Shown: positions 44,012-56,189 of the stretch, piece after piece
Layout of the letters: each line of letters opens with the position of its first letter
Position numbering within the stretch: position 1 is the stretch's first letter
Origin: Schistocerca nitens
Lineage: Eukaryota; Arthropoda; Insecta; Orthoptera; Acrididae
Assembly: GCF_023898315.1 (NCBI RefSeq)
Contig: NC_064622.1
Span: 74,906,387 to 74,970,386 of the forward strand
DNA: 64,000 nucleotides
Direction: 5' to 3'
Made by a program: the position numbers and the translations under genes
The notes under the pieces: generated by a model
Database searches by the model: none
What the model was told of the DNA's origin: nothing
What the model saw: the letters and a program-made list of their open reading frames with translations, nothing else

Positions 44012-45341
44012 TGCATGATCAGGCGTCTGTTTACCAAGTCATCGTCGAAATACATTAAACTTGATGTATATATGCAATTGAAGCGATGAATGAAAATTTG
44101 CAAGAAAACCGTGTTCGAATCCCTGCCTTCGTACGAATTTAAATTCATCGATTCGACCTGCATTTATACGTCATAGATGTTAAAAACCTAAAATGGTCTC
44201 TGGAACATTTCACTTGATATTAAACTTTGTCTGCCAAACGGTTGGTGGACAAGTTCTCATTTATAGGGTAACTCCGGGTGATCACAACGTGAGACAGACC
44301 AGTGGCGTATTTCACGAATGTGCCGCTAGAGAGCAACACCCACTATTGGTAGGAAGCTCTTTTTCTGAGCAAACATGGTGCAAAAGTGTTGCTGTTATTT
44401 TCGAGTTAGTTTGGAGAAAAATTACTCTGGTAAGCCGAAAAGTTTTATCGTGTAGTTACATAACTTCAGTATCAAGGCTTAGTTTGCGCAGTGTTGATAC
44501 ATTATTTTTACTGTGAGCTTGACAGACGTGAAGGCATAAATTTAACGTATAGTGACCACCAAATTCGCTAGTTGCAGACAGAAGTCGGGATGATCCATCT
44601 CTCTCAGACAATCGGAAGAGATGGACCAGTGGTTTTGTAGGTTATCCACTAAGTACATGATATGGATCACAATGAAATTTAGCTTCAAGGCGTGTGGAAT
44701 GATGTCAGTGAATATGGTCGCGGTACCAGGCTATGTCTATTATGTCTGTTTCTCGGGAGATACAGTACATCTACGCAACAAACTATAGATCAGAATCTCA
44801 CACTCAAGTCATCTAACAACTTCTAAGTTCACCAAAATACCTAGCGATTCCAAGCACATCAAAACAGCAGAGTTATCTGCAGAAGTCAAATTCCTTCATT
44901 GACGTAACTTCGGACTCCACTCCCACTAAACCTAAAACTTCCAAGATTGCCACTACTGAAAAGGCTACTCCTAAGCCAACACAAACAAAACCTGTGGATG
45001 AAATAGCTCCTCTCCATTTTATTGATACAGCCACAAATTTTAAGAGGAAGACAGCAACTGGATCCAAAACTCTGCCGAAAACATTTGAACTGTAAAGAAA
45101 TAAGAGGAATGGTAAAAGAAAGCAAACAGAAAAAAAACACAAAAATAATAAGGAAAGAGAAAACACCCAAACGAAGCTGAAAAAGAAAAAAAAATACAGC
45201 AATTAACTCAACGTGTTCATCAAATGCAGAAAGCTACGACACTGAAAACTGTAAAATATCACGAAAGTAACGTTGATGAATGGCATGAAGATGAATGTGT
45301 TGGGTACGGGGAAACCCATTACGAAACTAATGAAAAAGACT
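44012..45341. other. unassigned sequence
   Basis: ORFs at 44193-44516 (plus, 107 codons) and 44873-45202 (minus, 109 codons, very Phe/Leu-rich from an A-rich plus strand) show no recognisable domain. The A-rich tract 45100-45200 probably explains the latter. Confidence 0.4.
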
Positions 45342-45385
45342 CTTCAGAACGAAAACAGCCTCGGTTGCGAAACTGTTTAATGTAA

Positions 45386-45418
45386 ATGGCGTGTTTCACC
45401 CTTTTGGGACATCATCAG
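45386..45418 (-). ncRNA. hammerhead-like motif, left arm
   Basis: Minus-strand order CTGATGA, then GTCCC-AAAA-GGGT as helix II, then GAAACACGCC. Both core boxes are canonical; the cleavage triplet has changed (GCC where the other arm has GTC). Confidence 0.45.
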
Positions 45419-45568
45419 ATTGTGTAGAAGTAGACCATGAAGTGCACCTTGAACAGGTTTAGATGTTTTATGGCAAATAGGTTATATATTCGGTTACATT
45501 GGTGACTATTTTACGTTATATGTGGTTTTACGACTGATGGATCACGAATCCAGCTACTTTTACACAAT

Positions 45569-45605
45569 CTAATGATGCCCCAAAAGGCTGAAACACGTCA
45601 TCGAC
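45569..45605 (+). ncRNA. hammerhead-like motif, right arm
   Basis: Plus-strand order CTAATGA (G5 changed to A), then GCCCCAAAAGGCT as helix II, then GAAACACGTC. The cleavage triplet GTC is kept but the first core box is mutated, the reverse of the left arm. Confidence 0.4.
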
Positions 45606-45925
45606 ATTAAATAATTTCGCCACCGACTGTGTGTTTGTTCTGAAACACTGTAAAACCGGTTGCTGTAAAAGCCTGCCGCAATGGAATGGTAAAATTTTTA
45701 TAAAAATGACGTTTGGGTTCAGTTTGCTTCCTATTCACGATGGTCATCTGAATGTTGTTTCATATTTGATGATAAGCCTAATTGCTACGGAGAGTTAAGA
45801 CAGACTAAAACCGGGAACTCATTAGAAAATCCAATGTTCAAGTAAGATTTGTAATAAATTAGAACACTGCTCTGGACTAAAATATTTAATAGCATAATTT
45901 TGTATTATGCTATTTTGTATTCCCC

Positions 45926-47790
45926 CCGATGAACCATGGACCTTGCCGTTGGTGGGGAGGCTTGCGTGCCTCAACGATACAGATAGCCGTACCATAGGTG
46001 CAACCACAACGGAGGGTATCTGTTGAGAGGCCAGACAAACGTGTGGTTCCTGAAGAGGGGCAGCAGCCTTTTCAGTAGTTGCAGGGGCAACAGTCTGGAT
46101 GGTTGACTCATCTGGCCTTGTAACACAAACCAAAACGACCTTGCTGTTGTGGTACTGCGAACGGCTGAAAGCAAGGGGAAACTACGGCCGTAATTTTTCC
46201 CGAGTGCATGCAGCTTTACTGTATGGTTAAATGATGATGGCGTCCTCTTGGGTAAAATATTCCGGAGGTAAAATAATCCCCCATTCGGATCTCCGGGCGG
46301 GGACTACACAAGAGGACGTCGTTGTCAGGAGAAAGAAAACTGGCATTCTACGGATCGGAGCGTGGAATGTCAGATCCCTTAATCGGGCAGGTAGGTTAGA
46401 AAATTTAAAAAGAGAAATGGATAGGTTTAAGTTAGATATAGTGGGAATTAGTGAAGCTCGGTGGCAGGAGGAACAAGACTTCTGGTCAGGTGAATACAGG
46501 GTTATAAATACAAAATCAAATAGGGGTAATGCCGGAGTAGGTTTAATAATGAATAAAAAAATAGGAGTGCGGGTAAGCTACTACAAACAGCATAGTGAAC
46601 GTATTATAGTGGCCAAGATAGACACGAAGCCCACGCCTACTACAGTAGAACAAGTTTATATGCCAACTAGCTCTGCAGATGATGAAGAAATTGAAGAAAT
46701 GTATGATGAGATAAAAGAAATTATTCAGGTAGTGAAGGGAGACGAAAATTTAATAGTCATGGGTTACTGGAATTCGACAGTAGGAAAAGGAAGAGAAGGA
46801 AACATAGTAGGTGAATATGGATTGGGGCTAAGAAAAGAAAGAGGAAGCCGTCTGCACAGAGTGTAACTTAATCATAGATAACATAAAAGAAGGTTGTATA
46901 CATGGAAGAATCCTGGAGATACTTAAAGGTATCAGATAGATTATATAATGATAAGACAGAGATTTAGGAACCAGGTTTTAAATTGTTGGACATTTCCAGG
47001 GGCAGATGTGGACTCTGACCACAATCTATTGGTTATGAACTGTAGATTAAAACTGAAGAAATTGCAAAATGGTGGGAATTTAAGGAGATGGGACCTGGAT
47101 AAACTGAAAGAACCAGAGGTTGTACAGAGTTTCAGGGAGAGCATAAGGGAACAATTGACAGGAATGGGGGAAAGAAATACAGTAGAAGACGAATGGGTAG
47201 CTCTGAGGTATGAAGTAGTGAAGGCAGCAGAGGATCAAGTATGTAAAAAGACGAGGGCTAGTAGAAATCCTTGGGTAACAGAAGAAATATGGAATTTAAT
47301 TGATGAAAGGACAAAATATAAAAATGCAGTAAATGAAGCAGGCAAAAAGGAACAGAAACATCTCAAAAATGACATCGACAGGAAGTGCAAAATGGCTAAG
47401 CAGGGATGGCTAGAGGAAAAGTGTACGGATGTAGAGGCTTATCTCACTAGGGGTAAGATAGATACAGCCTACAAGGAAATTAAAGAGACCTTCGGAGAAA
47501 AGAAAGCCACTTGTATGAATATCAAGAGCTCAGATGGAAACCCAGTTCAAGCAAAGAGGGGAAAGCAGAAAGGTGGAAGGAGTATATAGAGGGTCTACGC
47601 AAGGGCGATGTTCTTGAGGACAATATTGTGGAAATGGAAGAGGATGTAGATGAAGATAAAATGGGAGATACGATACTACGTGAAGAGTTTGACAGAGCAC
47701 TGCAAGACCTGAGTCGAAACAAGGCCCCGGGAGTAGACAACATTACATTAGAACTACTGGCGGCCTTGGGAGAGCCAGTCCTGGCAAAAT
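45926..47790 (+). mobile_element. RTE-like LINE with complete 5' end and missing 3' half
   Basis: Starts at GATGAACCATGGACCTTGCC, matching the 5' end of the minus-strand copy near 63262. A leader of about 300 bp precedes the ORF (ATGATGATGGCGTCCTC at 46230). It runs through the endonuclease and the start of RT and ends at GAGCCAGTCCTGGCAAAAT (about 47789), after which sequence unrelated to LINE begins. A missing 3' end is atypical because target-primed reverse transcription normally loses 5' ends. Confidence 0.92.
46231..47789 (+). pseudogene. LINE endonuclease and partial RT, frameshifted
   Basis: ORF 46231-46866 (211 codons) holds the AP-endonuclease domain: GAWNVRSLN, VGISEARWQEEQDFWSGEYR, VMGYWNSTVG (the conserved D of GDWN is Tyr here). 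It loses frame near 46850. ORF 46948-47589 continues with DSDHNLLVMN, DLDKLKEPEVVQSFRE and NPWVTEEIWNLIDERTKYK. From 47511 the next frame holds RNKAPGVDNITLELLAALG. The protein would bind and nick target DNA; without the RT palm it could not prime. Confidence 0.9.
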
Positions 47791-49050
47791 CATTATTGTA
47801 TAATAGAATAAACAATATATACAGTCATTTAAATTACTTTATCTGATGGGCTGCATCCCTGTATCACTCACTGTGTTCGAATACCGTAATTTCCGCTGTT
47901 GCCGAAAGCTGCAGAGAGGTGTCCCAATTAGAGCCAATCGGCCCCGCAATACTAAGCCAGCTACAGAGAGGTCCCCGTAGACCGGCCCGTGCATTCCGCT
48001 GGTGCACGGAGCACGCATTCCTAATAAAGACGGGCCCCTCACCGCGCATCAACAGGTGGCTTCGGATTCCGATCGTGCCGCGGCCGGTATTGGCCACTCA
48101 GTCTCTGTCTGGTCAATAGGCGCTCCCCCGGGCCCCAACTCTATTTATTTTATCTTTCTCACAGTCCCGAGCAACCGGTGGGGCCGCCGACCGAGGGCGA
48201 GAGACGAAACCAATTTGGTTGTGTCCGGAAGAAATTGACAGCCGACGCAGAAAAATTCTTTTCCATTATTTGCCGTATTCTGCTGCCCTCTTCCGCCGGT
48301 TTCCTCATCTCCTTTATCGCGCCAGTGCCCGCCAATTTTTTATCTCGTTTATTTTTTTTTTTCCTCTCTCCCCTCGTATCGTGTGACAGCGACCCTGCTG
48401 CGCCCCCCCGACCCTTCAAACCTCTTCGGTGCTCCCGTCTATTTTCCTTCGACTTCTTTCATTCCTCCTTTTTTTTGCGCCTTTTCTTTGGTTCATTTGA
48501 ATGCGAGAGCAGACAGAATTCTTAAAGCAGTGAAGACGAGTAAGGAATTCCCCCTCCTTCTTTCCTCGGTTTTCACGCCTCTGCTTCCCGTCACTCCTCA
48601 AATTGCCCCCTTTACTTTCTTTTCAATCTTCGACACCTTAACCAGTGATTTTCCGAGCTCGTGATTCTAGTCGAGGGTGGAGAGAGGAAGACGAGGGGCT
48701 GAGGTGGGGCATGGGGGAGGGGATGCCAGGGCAGGTGGGCGAGGGATGAGGGAGATCCTAACTGGCGGCGTGGCGAAGGAGGCGCCAACTTCTCGATTCT
48801 TTATAAGTGTCTGTGAAACAGGATCCACTACAAACGCATTGCCGCAGCCGTGAATGCGCTCTGGTGGGCTGGATTTAATTTCCTCTCTTTAGCAATCGCT
48901 ACGGGACAGGCGTTGGAAGGTGGGGGTGGTGAGTTGGATGAGGGGGGAAGCCCTTCAAGCAGGCGTCAAGATTTGCAATTTAGAGGGCGCGGTGTCGGCA
49001 CCTGCTCTTCTCGTTATTAGCTAACTACGGCCCCCAGTTTGGCTAAGAAT
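47791..49050. other. unassigned GC-rich region
   Basis: Roughly 1.2 kb of CpG- and pyrimidine-rich sequence with no repeat I recognise. Open frames of 60-115 codons occur on both strands (for example 48178-48525) but show no domain and are expected at this composition. It is the largest non-repeat-like GC-rich block in the window, so it may be a host regulatory region. Confidence 0.4.
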
Positions 49051-50745
49051 GCGCAAGATCCGACAGGCGTGCCGATGAAATGCTTTCCTCCTTTACGTAA
49101 CAAGTAAGCCTTTAAACACTGAAATGTGTAGGGTAGGACGAATATGTTGGACAATGACGCGTTTTGACGTGTTCCGAACGGTGTGTGGTGGAGGATACGT
49201 TCCCCATTTCCAGTTCCATTCGAAAATTATACGTGGAAAGAACGGCTGTCGCTAACATTTCTTATGAGCTCAAATTTCTCTGCTTTTCTAAGCTGTGATT
49301 AAATTCATGTGCTAGTTTCGCGCCGATTGTTGCGAACTTCACTCTCACCATTGCGTTTACTGTTACTTGAAAGAAATCATCCTACAGAAACGCGAAGAGC
49401 TGCTCGTAAAACAATCTGTATTAACTACCGTTTTCCTATCGCCTGATCATCTTCACCTATCATAAAACTCTAAGCACCAACTTGAATGGCAACCTTATTA
49501 TTGAGGCGAAAAATAAAACAAAAGCCATTGACGCCTTAATATGGACGTTCCCACACTGGCTGTTGCAAATAGTTTTATGAGACATGAAGACAACCAAGCG
49601 GAGTAAAACGACAGTAAATGAGGACTAATTATCAACATCTCGTGGTGCCTCTGATTTTTATTTCTTTTTCAGATTCTTACGATTTACAGGGTAACAACTG
49701 CACAAAGCTTCTTATTATCGTATTCTGTCGTTCTTCCTATTGTCTTATTTTCGTAAATACTACGCCCAGTATCACTTACAAGCTATTTTGGGTATTTCAG
49801 TCTTCTGCTACCTCTGCAGTTTTTCCCCTTACCGTCCTTTTCATTGCCGCAGCAAGACCTAGTACTAGCCTGTATATTGTTTTCTTAGAATTTTGCCTAT
49901 TACCTTTTCTGGTTATTAATTTAGTATCTTATTTGTTCACTTAATTTGTAGCGTTCTTTGATACTATCATTTTTCATATCATTTTTCTTTTCCAAAATTA
50001 CAATTCTGATCCACGTTTCACTCCCACGTAATGATGCACAGTTTCAGGAACTTGTACCTCGACTCAGCCGCAACGTTTGATATTAAGGGAACTCTTTTAT
50101 CGAAGAAAGATTTTTCTTCCCCGTTATTCTACTTCTGATATCTTGCTTCGACCATCCTTTGTAATATTATTTTCTTGCTAGGAAAATTCCTAAACATTTT
50201 TTGTGCTATTGTGTCATTTCAAAATCTGATGACCGTATAAGCTCGATGAGGCTGTTCGAGGGAGATACTTTTGTACAAGGGATAAACCGAAACGCTAGAA
50301 AATTGTAACGAACTCGGAAAGATCTGCAAAGTGTCCACTGTGGAGCGAGGAATGGCATAAGCAGTTGTATCCTATTACGTATAAATAGGTGGTAAGACGC
50401 GTTACTTTATGATCACACGACTGACGAATACTCATTGGAAGCAATCAAATCCATTCAGTATCTTGGGGCATGTGTACGCAATGATTCAAAGTGAAACGAC
50501 AACATAAAACTAATAATAAGAAAGACCGATGTGAGACACTGATTCATTGGGAGAATAATCAGTAACCACACAGACTGCTCGCAATAACCTCTATCGATCG
50601 ATACTGGTGTCTGCCTCGTCAGTGTCACAGCCTGGCGCCTTATAACGTTCGAGATACGTCGAAAAGGGTTCAGATTAGATAAATTTGATGGCAAAGACAT
50701 CAACTAGAGTTGACTCTCATGTTCCTCAAGACAACAGTACCACGA
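49051..50745. other. unassigned, AT-rich; possible LINE scrap near 49850-50120
   Basis: The minus strand near 50040-50000 can be read as HYVGVKRGSE or LRGSETW, which faintly resembles the YGSETW box of LINE C-termini, but nothing else supports it. No other element recognised. Confidence 0.3.
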
Positions 50746-50749
50746 TTCC

Positions 50750-52325
50750 TACCTTCTACATCTACATCTACGTGATTACTCTGCTATTCACAATAAAGTG
50801 CCTGGCTGAGGGTTCAATGAACCACCTTGAAGCTGTTTCTCTGCCGTTCCACTCTCGAACGGCACGCAGGAAAAACGAGTACTTACATTTTTCTGTGCGA
50901 GCCCTGATTTCTCTTATTTTATCGTGATGATCATTTCTCCCTATGTAGGTGGGTGCCAACAGAATGTTTTCGCAATCGGAGGAGAAAACTGGTGATTGAA
51001 ATCTCATGAGAAGATTCCGTCGCAACGAAAAACGCCTTTGTTTTAATAATTGCCACTCCAATTCACGTATCATGTCTGTGGCACTATCTCCCCTATTTCG
51101 CGATAGTAAAAAACGAGTTGCCTTCTTTGAACTTTTTCGATGCCATCCATCAGTCGCACCTGATGCGGATACCACACCGCACAACAGTACTCCAGAACAG
51201 GGCGGACAAGTGTGGTGTAAGCAGTCTCTTTAGTAGACCTGTTGCACCTTTTAAGTGTTCTGCCAATGAATCGCAGTCTTTGGTTTGCTCTACCCACAAT
51301 ATTATCTATATGATCGTTCCAATTTAGGTTATTTGTAATTGTAACCCCTAAGTATTTAGCTGAATTTACAGCCTTCAGATTTGTGTGACTAATCGCGTAA
51401 TAGAAATTTAGCGGATTTCTTTTAGTACTCGTGTGAATCACTTCACACTTTTCTTTATTCAGGGTCAATTGGCAATTTTCGCACCACACAGATATCTTAT
51501 CTAAATCATTTTGCAATTCGTTTTGGTCATCTGATGACTTTACAAGACGGTAAATGACAGCATCATCTGCAAACAATCTGAGATGGCTGCTCAGATTGTC
51601 TCCAATTTCGTTAATATTGATCAGGAACAATGGAGGGCCTATAACACTTCCTTGGGGAACGCCGGATATCACTTCTGTTTTACTCGATGACTTTCCGTCT
51701 ATTGGTACGAACTGTGATCTTTCTGACAGGAAATCACGAATCCAGTCGCACAACTGAGGCGATATTCCATAGGCACGATGTGTGGTAAGAAGGCGCTTGT
51801 GAGGAACGGTGTCGAAGGCCTTCTAGAAATCTAAAAATATGGAATCAATTTGACATCCCCCCGTCGATAGCACTTATTACTTCAAGAGTATAAAGAGGTA
51901 GTTGTGTTTCACAAAAGCGATATTTTCTGATCCCGTGGTGACTATGTGTCAATAAATCGTTTTCTTCGAGGTACTTCATAATGTTCGAATACAGTATATG
52001 TTCCAAAACCCTACTGAAAATTGATGTTAGTGATACAGGTCTGTAATTCAGCGAATTACTCCTACTTCCCTTTTTGGGTACTGGTGTGACTTGAGCAATT
52101 TTCCAGTCTTTAGGTACGGATCTTTCTGTGAGTGAGTGGTTGTATATAACTGCTAAATATGGAGCTATTTTATCAGCATACTCAGAGAGGAATCTGAGTG
52201 GTACAGAATCTGCACCGGAGGCCTTGCCTTTATTAAGTGATTTAAGCTGCTTTGTTACACCAAGGATATCTACTTCTATGTTCCTCATCTTGGGAGTTGT
52301 TCTTGATTGGAATTCGTCGTCTTCT
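50750..52325 (-). mobile_element. CR1/Jockey-like LINE, 5'-truncated, minus
   Basis: The 3' end is at (TCTACA)n on the plus strand (50756-50773). The ORF is read on the minus strand with conserved RT blocks. The 5' end stops near 52325 within the region before RT. It lacks the endonuclease, as is usual for 5'-truncated copies. Confidence 0.9.
51070..52288 (-). pseudogene. CR1/Jockey-like reverse transcriptase, nearly continuous
   Basis: ORF 52288-51845 carries NKGKASGADSVPLRFLSEYA, AQVTPVPKKGS and LNYRPVSLTSIFSRVLEHIL. ORF 51753-51070 (227 codons) carries GVPQGSVIGPPLFLININEI, LRLFADDAVIYRLVKS (catalytic FADD), KYLGVTITNNLNWNDHI, RLRFIGRTLKRC and VLEYCCAVWYPH. The two ORFs are separated by a frameshift and stop around 51820-51845. 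Few lesions, so a fairly young copy. Confidence 0.9.
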
Positions 52326-52915
52326 GACTAGGACGGTTATTCTGCCGGAAGATGACATCGCTCTGAGGGAAAGACATCTAGCATGAGGGGAAGCAGAGGT
52401 CTGCAATATTGTTCGCTCCGTCCACAGCTCAGATTACTATCACAAGTCGCTTGGAAGTCCCCCCTAGTACAATACTGCCCCCCTCACCTGGTGGGTCCAT
52501 GGTATGGTGCATGTTCCGAGCAGCCTGGGTGACAGTGTATCTAGACACGATTATCGACGTAGTATAACAAGAAATTTGATTCACCCGATAAGGTGAGACA
52601 ATTCTATTAGCCCACGGTCCAGTGTCGATGATCCCTTGTCAGCTACAATCGTTATTGTTGACAACGTTGGGTCAACAACGGATCAGATAGGGGTCGTCCA
52701 GTATCTTGTCGCCTACCCGTGGTTTCACGGTCCACTCAACGATTTTCCCTAAATGCTCACGACATGCGTAGTATAGCAGAGGGCGTCTGGGCTGTACCTC
52801 CGTGGTGCGTTTATCACGAATGTTGACGCCGCGGCTGCAGGACGCAGTCTTCAGCAGTTTTGTCGAAGTAATTAAAATTCTTGGTATGTAAGTTGCGAAT
52901 ATCATTCGGACCCGC
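52326..52915. other. unassigned sequence
   Basis: No recognised repeat. A 77-codon minus-strand ORF (52672-52905) has no motif. Confidence 0.35.
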
Positions 52916-53124
52916 CAGGATAACCGAGAGCGATAACGCGGTGCTTCCTGGACTCGGGTAGGCTCGCCGGCCCCGGATCGAATCCACCCGGCGGATTCAG
53001 GACGATGGCCGATGTGCCGGCCAGCCCGGATGTGGTTATTAGGCGGTTTTCCACATCCTACTAGGTGAATGCCGGGCTGGTCCCCACGTCCCGCCTCAGT
53101 TACACGACTCGCAGACTTTGAAAC
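52916..53124 (+). mobile_element. third SINE type (plus)
   Basis: The head near 52935 (CGCGGTGCTTCCTGGACTCG), B-box-like CCGGATCGAATCC, CCCGGCGGATTC, then GGCGGTTTTCCACATCC and CGCCTCAGTTACACGACTCG at the end. It shares the GGCGGTTTTCCA and CCGCCTCAGTTACAC modules with the element at 55167. No duplication found; the next SINE starts immediately after. Confidence 0.7.
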
Positions 53125-53136
53125 ACATTCACACTA

Positions 53137-53329
53137 GCCGGCCGGAGTGGCCGTGCGGTTCTAGGCGCTACAGTCTGGAACCGAGCGACCGCTGCGGTCG
53201 CAGGTTCGAATCCTGCCTCGGGCATGGATGTGTGTGATGTCCTTAGGTTAGTTAGGTTTAATTAGTTCTAAGTTCTAGGTGACTGATGACCTTAGAAGTT
53301 AAGTCGCATAGTGCTCAGAGCCATTTTGA
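53137..53329 (+). mobile_element. SINE family 1, plus
   Basis: Full-length copy with target duplication ACATTCACACTA at 53125-53136 and 53330-53341, inserted at the 3' end of the preceding SINE. Confidence 0.93.
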
Positions 53330-53341
53330 ACATTCACACTA

Positions 53342-55156
53342 TTTCACGACTTACTCTAGATGCAGACAGCTGGGGAACACCAATTCCTTCCCAGAGGGTA
53401 TGGGGTGGCGGCAATAAGGGCATCGGACCACCCTTGAAATTAACCATGCCAACTCCTTACTTAACCCTTGCGACCCTGCGCACAATGCGGGATAAAGGCA
53501 GTAAAAAAAAAAAAAAGAAGTTGTGAATTTCATTCAGTGCTGACAGTTCGGTATTGTCGATTTATGTCAGAGTGATAATTACAAAATAGTGTGTCGTGCC
53601 GGTAGAACAACCATCAACTGTGTCGCGACGCTTACGGAATAAGTAACGCATACAGGACAGTTATCTGTGTGAACGTTAAAACTGAGAGAGAGAGAGAGAC
53701 ATATAATCAGTTCTTCATTTGTGTCGTCAGGTTGTCCGTAGCTGCTTTAACATTCCACTGGACATTTGCGTTCTGCCGTTGCAACTACAAGAAAATGCGT
53801 GTTTTTTTTGTTTTTGTTTTTTTTTTTGTTTTTTCATCGGAGGCGTTTCGCTTTATAGAGGCTGATGTGTCAGCACAGCATGGAATTCAACCTTTTTTAC
53901 ACAACGACACAAGCTCAGCACAAGTCTGGTAGTAGGACTGGACCAAGTGACACATCAGGCGATCACCATCGACAGTTGCACTGAATATTTATGTGGCACA
54001 TTTAAACAAGACAAATAACATTATAAAACCATCAACACATTTTTAAAATTACCACACATCTTTAAATTTACCATTTATATGGGAGCAAGTTACTTCAAAA
54101 TTTAAACATTCATAAACCATGGCATTTATGGCCTATTACACATTTAGTGAAATGAGTTAAAAATTATTTACTCAAAAACTATGATCAACCTGAAGAAAAA
54201 TTTACTAAAATTTAACGAGAAAATGTAGTCTTTCGTTACCGCAGTGATTGGTATTACCAAACTAATTCAGAGTACAGGCATCAACAAATCAGATACCATG
54301 GCTAATAACCACGTTACTTTAATGGCAGGCACCCTACAATGTAGGATACAAAATATAAAATTTCATGTGGCTAAGCAACCTCGTGGGATTCAACAAACTG
54401 CGCCCAGAAGCGGACGCCCGCTCACTCAGCTGTTTCCAATACAGTCTCGGCATGGACCCCCAAACGGGAGTAGCAACAGTCACGAACAGGCGCGAAAAAT
54501 TCCAGAACTAGTGGGTATCTACTACAGACTGACATCTGCCTTAAGTAACTAGAAACACAGTAATTCATTACAGCACGTCATCTGTAGAATTAATCAACCT
54601 ATTAATTAATATCAGCTAAGCAGAACAAATATATTATCTGCGTAAGGCAAATTATACATTAAGCCGCGAGCGAACTAGATACACGGCCAGAGGGCACGCG
54701 CGGGCGAAGGGGGCGGAAAATACACAACAGCTCAAGCAGGGCACAACCCAAGACCCCGCACCCGCTACCAAACAAACAGCAGAAGTCCCAATAAAACGAA
54801 ATCAAAATGCAAGTAATTAGAGTGAAGGCTAATGGTAAATCGAGTTCCCCCCCCCCCTGCCCTAGCGACTTACAGCAAATAACCACACTTAAATTTGTGA
54901 TTAAATCAGAATTAATTACAATATCCAGATACTGTCGTTGAAGGAATTCTTGTACTTTCATTAATAGAATCAGTTTCAAACTATTTGAACACACAGTAAG
55001 AATTGGCATCTCTGTAACTCGTAAGAATTTGTGAAACTACTCATTTAGAATTAGACACGTGTCTCTTAGACACACTGTTACTTCAGATAGAAACGTAACA
55101 GTAATTTTATTGCATTTCACGGTAAAATATGTCCAGGGAAAATATTATCCACGTAT
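53342..55156. other. unassigned; (GA)n at 53685-53700, T-run at 53818-53828, A-run at 53505-53516
   Basis: ORFs at 53669-53932, 54244-54552 (plus) and 54659-55009 (minus) have no recognised domain. The C-run at 54847-54858 is low complexity. No TIRs or SINE body seen. Confidence 0.4.
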
Positions 55157-55166
55157 ATCTATAGCA

Positions 55167-56189
55167 GGCCCGCCCGGTTGGCCGTGCGGTCTAACGCACG
55201 GCTTTCCGGACGGGAAGGAGCGCCTGGTCCCCGTCACACATCCGCCCGGCGGTGAACCGGCCAGTGTGTGGATGGTTTTTAGGCGGTTTTCCATCTGCTT
55301 CGGCGAATGCGGGCTGGTTCCCCTTATTCCGCCTCAGTTACACTATGTCGGCGATTGCTACGCAAACAAGTTCTCCACGTACGCGTGAAACGTCCCCTTA
55401 GAAAAATTATATAAGACTGTACTTAAACTGACACACAATATTTTTAGCGCAACGCAATCTGACTCAATATTCCAACAAAAGAATGGTCCTGACTATCAAT
55501 AACCTATACGTTTCACAAATCACTTATTTCACAAAAATCTTGGTTACTCGAACTACTGCAATACAGCGAGCGCCACTACTGCCAGCTAAATAAAAGATTC
55601 AAACTACGGAAGGCACTAACTACTGATAGGCATAGTTAGCAAATGAAAGTTTTAATGGAGAACAAACAATGTATTTACCTTAATAGTCATCAAAAGTCAT
55701 AATATATATAGTAGTTCATGACATCCAGTCTTACAAATTTCAAAACTCCGCCATTTCTCTCCCCACATCCACCACTGCTGGCGGCTCACCTCCAACTGCG
55801 CAACGCTACGCGCTGTTAACAGCCAACTGCCCAACACTACAATGGCAGACAACAATGCAAACTGGCCACAGACTGCACACAGCACAGCCAGTGATTTTCA
55901 TACAGAGCGTGGAGTTACCAATCAAAAAACCTAAACAGCCTACTTACACGCGTACACCACCGTTACTCTACCACGCAAACATAGGGGTTACACTCGTCTG
56001 GTGTGAGACGTTCCCTGCGGGGTCCACCGAGGGCCGAACCGCACAATAACCCTGGGTTCGGTGTGGGGCGGCGGAGGGGTGAAGTGGACTGCGGTAGTCG
56101 TCGTGGGGTTGCGGATCACTGCGGCTGCGGCGGGGACGGAGCCTCTCCGTCGTGTATAGGTCCCCGGTTAACATACAGTACAATACAAC
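55167..56189 (+). mobile_element. long composite SINE (about 456 bp), split by a solo LTR
   Basis: tRNA-like head with A box GGTTGGCCGTGCGGTCTAA, then GGCGGTTTTCCATCTGC and TTCCGCCTCAGTTACAC. After the LTR it resumes TACACCACCGTTACTCTACC, then GGGTCCACCGAGGGCC, and ends GTTAACATACAGTACAATAC. Target duplication ATCTATAGCA at 55157-55166 and 56190-56199 confirms both halves are one insertion. Confidence 0.88.
55386..55948. mobile_element. 563-bp solo LTR
   Basis: Begins TGAAACGTCCCC and ends CTACTTACA (TG...CA), flanked by CGCG at 55382-55385 and 55949-55952. Removing it plus one CGCG rejoins the SINE as CGTACGCGTACACC. No coding sequence inside, so it is a solo LTR left by LTR-LTR recombination. 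Confidence 0.85.

Larger units (their letters stand above)
45342..45646. repeat. 305-bp foldback element with hammerhead-like cores
   Basis: The left arm (TTCAGAACGAAAACAGCC, then CGGTTGCGAAACTGTTTAAT, then GTGTTTCACCCTTTTGGG) is the inverted copy of the right arm (CCCCAAAAGGCTGAAACAC, then ATTAAATAATTTCGCCACCG, then TTTGTTCTGAA). Arms are about 90 bp with mismatches, around an AT-rich spacer of about 120 bp. It encodes no protein. Like 3039-3308 it carries an outward-pointing hammerhead-like core in each arm. Confidence 0.75.

Noticed and set aside
44873..45202. 109-codon Phe/Leu-rich ORF resembling a membrane protein
   Set aside because: It is the antisense of an A-rich tract. No signal peptide logic or conserved motif; composition explains it.
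48178..48664. Possible host exons in the GC-rich region
   Set aside because: Open frames exist on both strands, but no conserved domain, no convincing splice-site pairs and no codon-usage signal that I could see.
50768..51184. 138-codon ORF starting MCGVVSASGATDG
   Set aside because: It lies in the 3' part of the CR1/Jockey-like LINE on the same strand as the RT. It is the frameshifted C-terminal continuation of that relic and not a separate gene.
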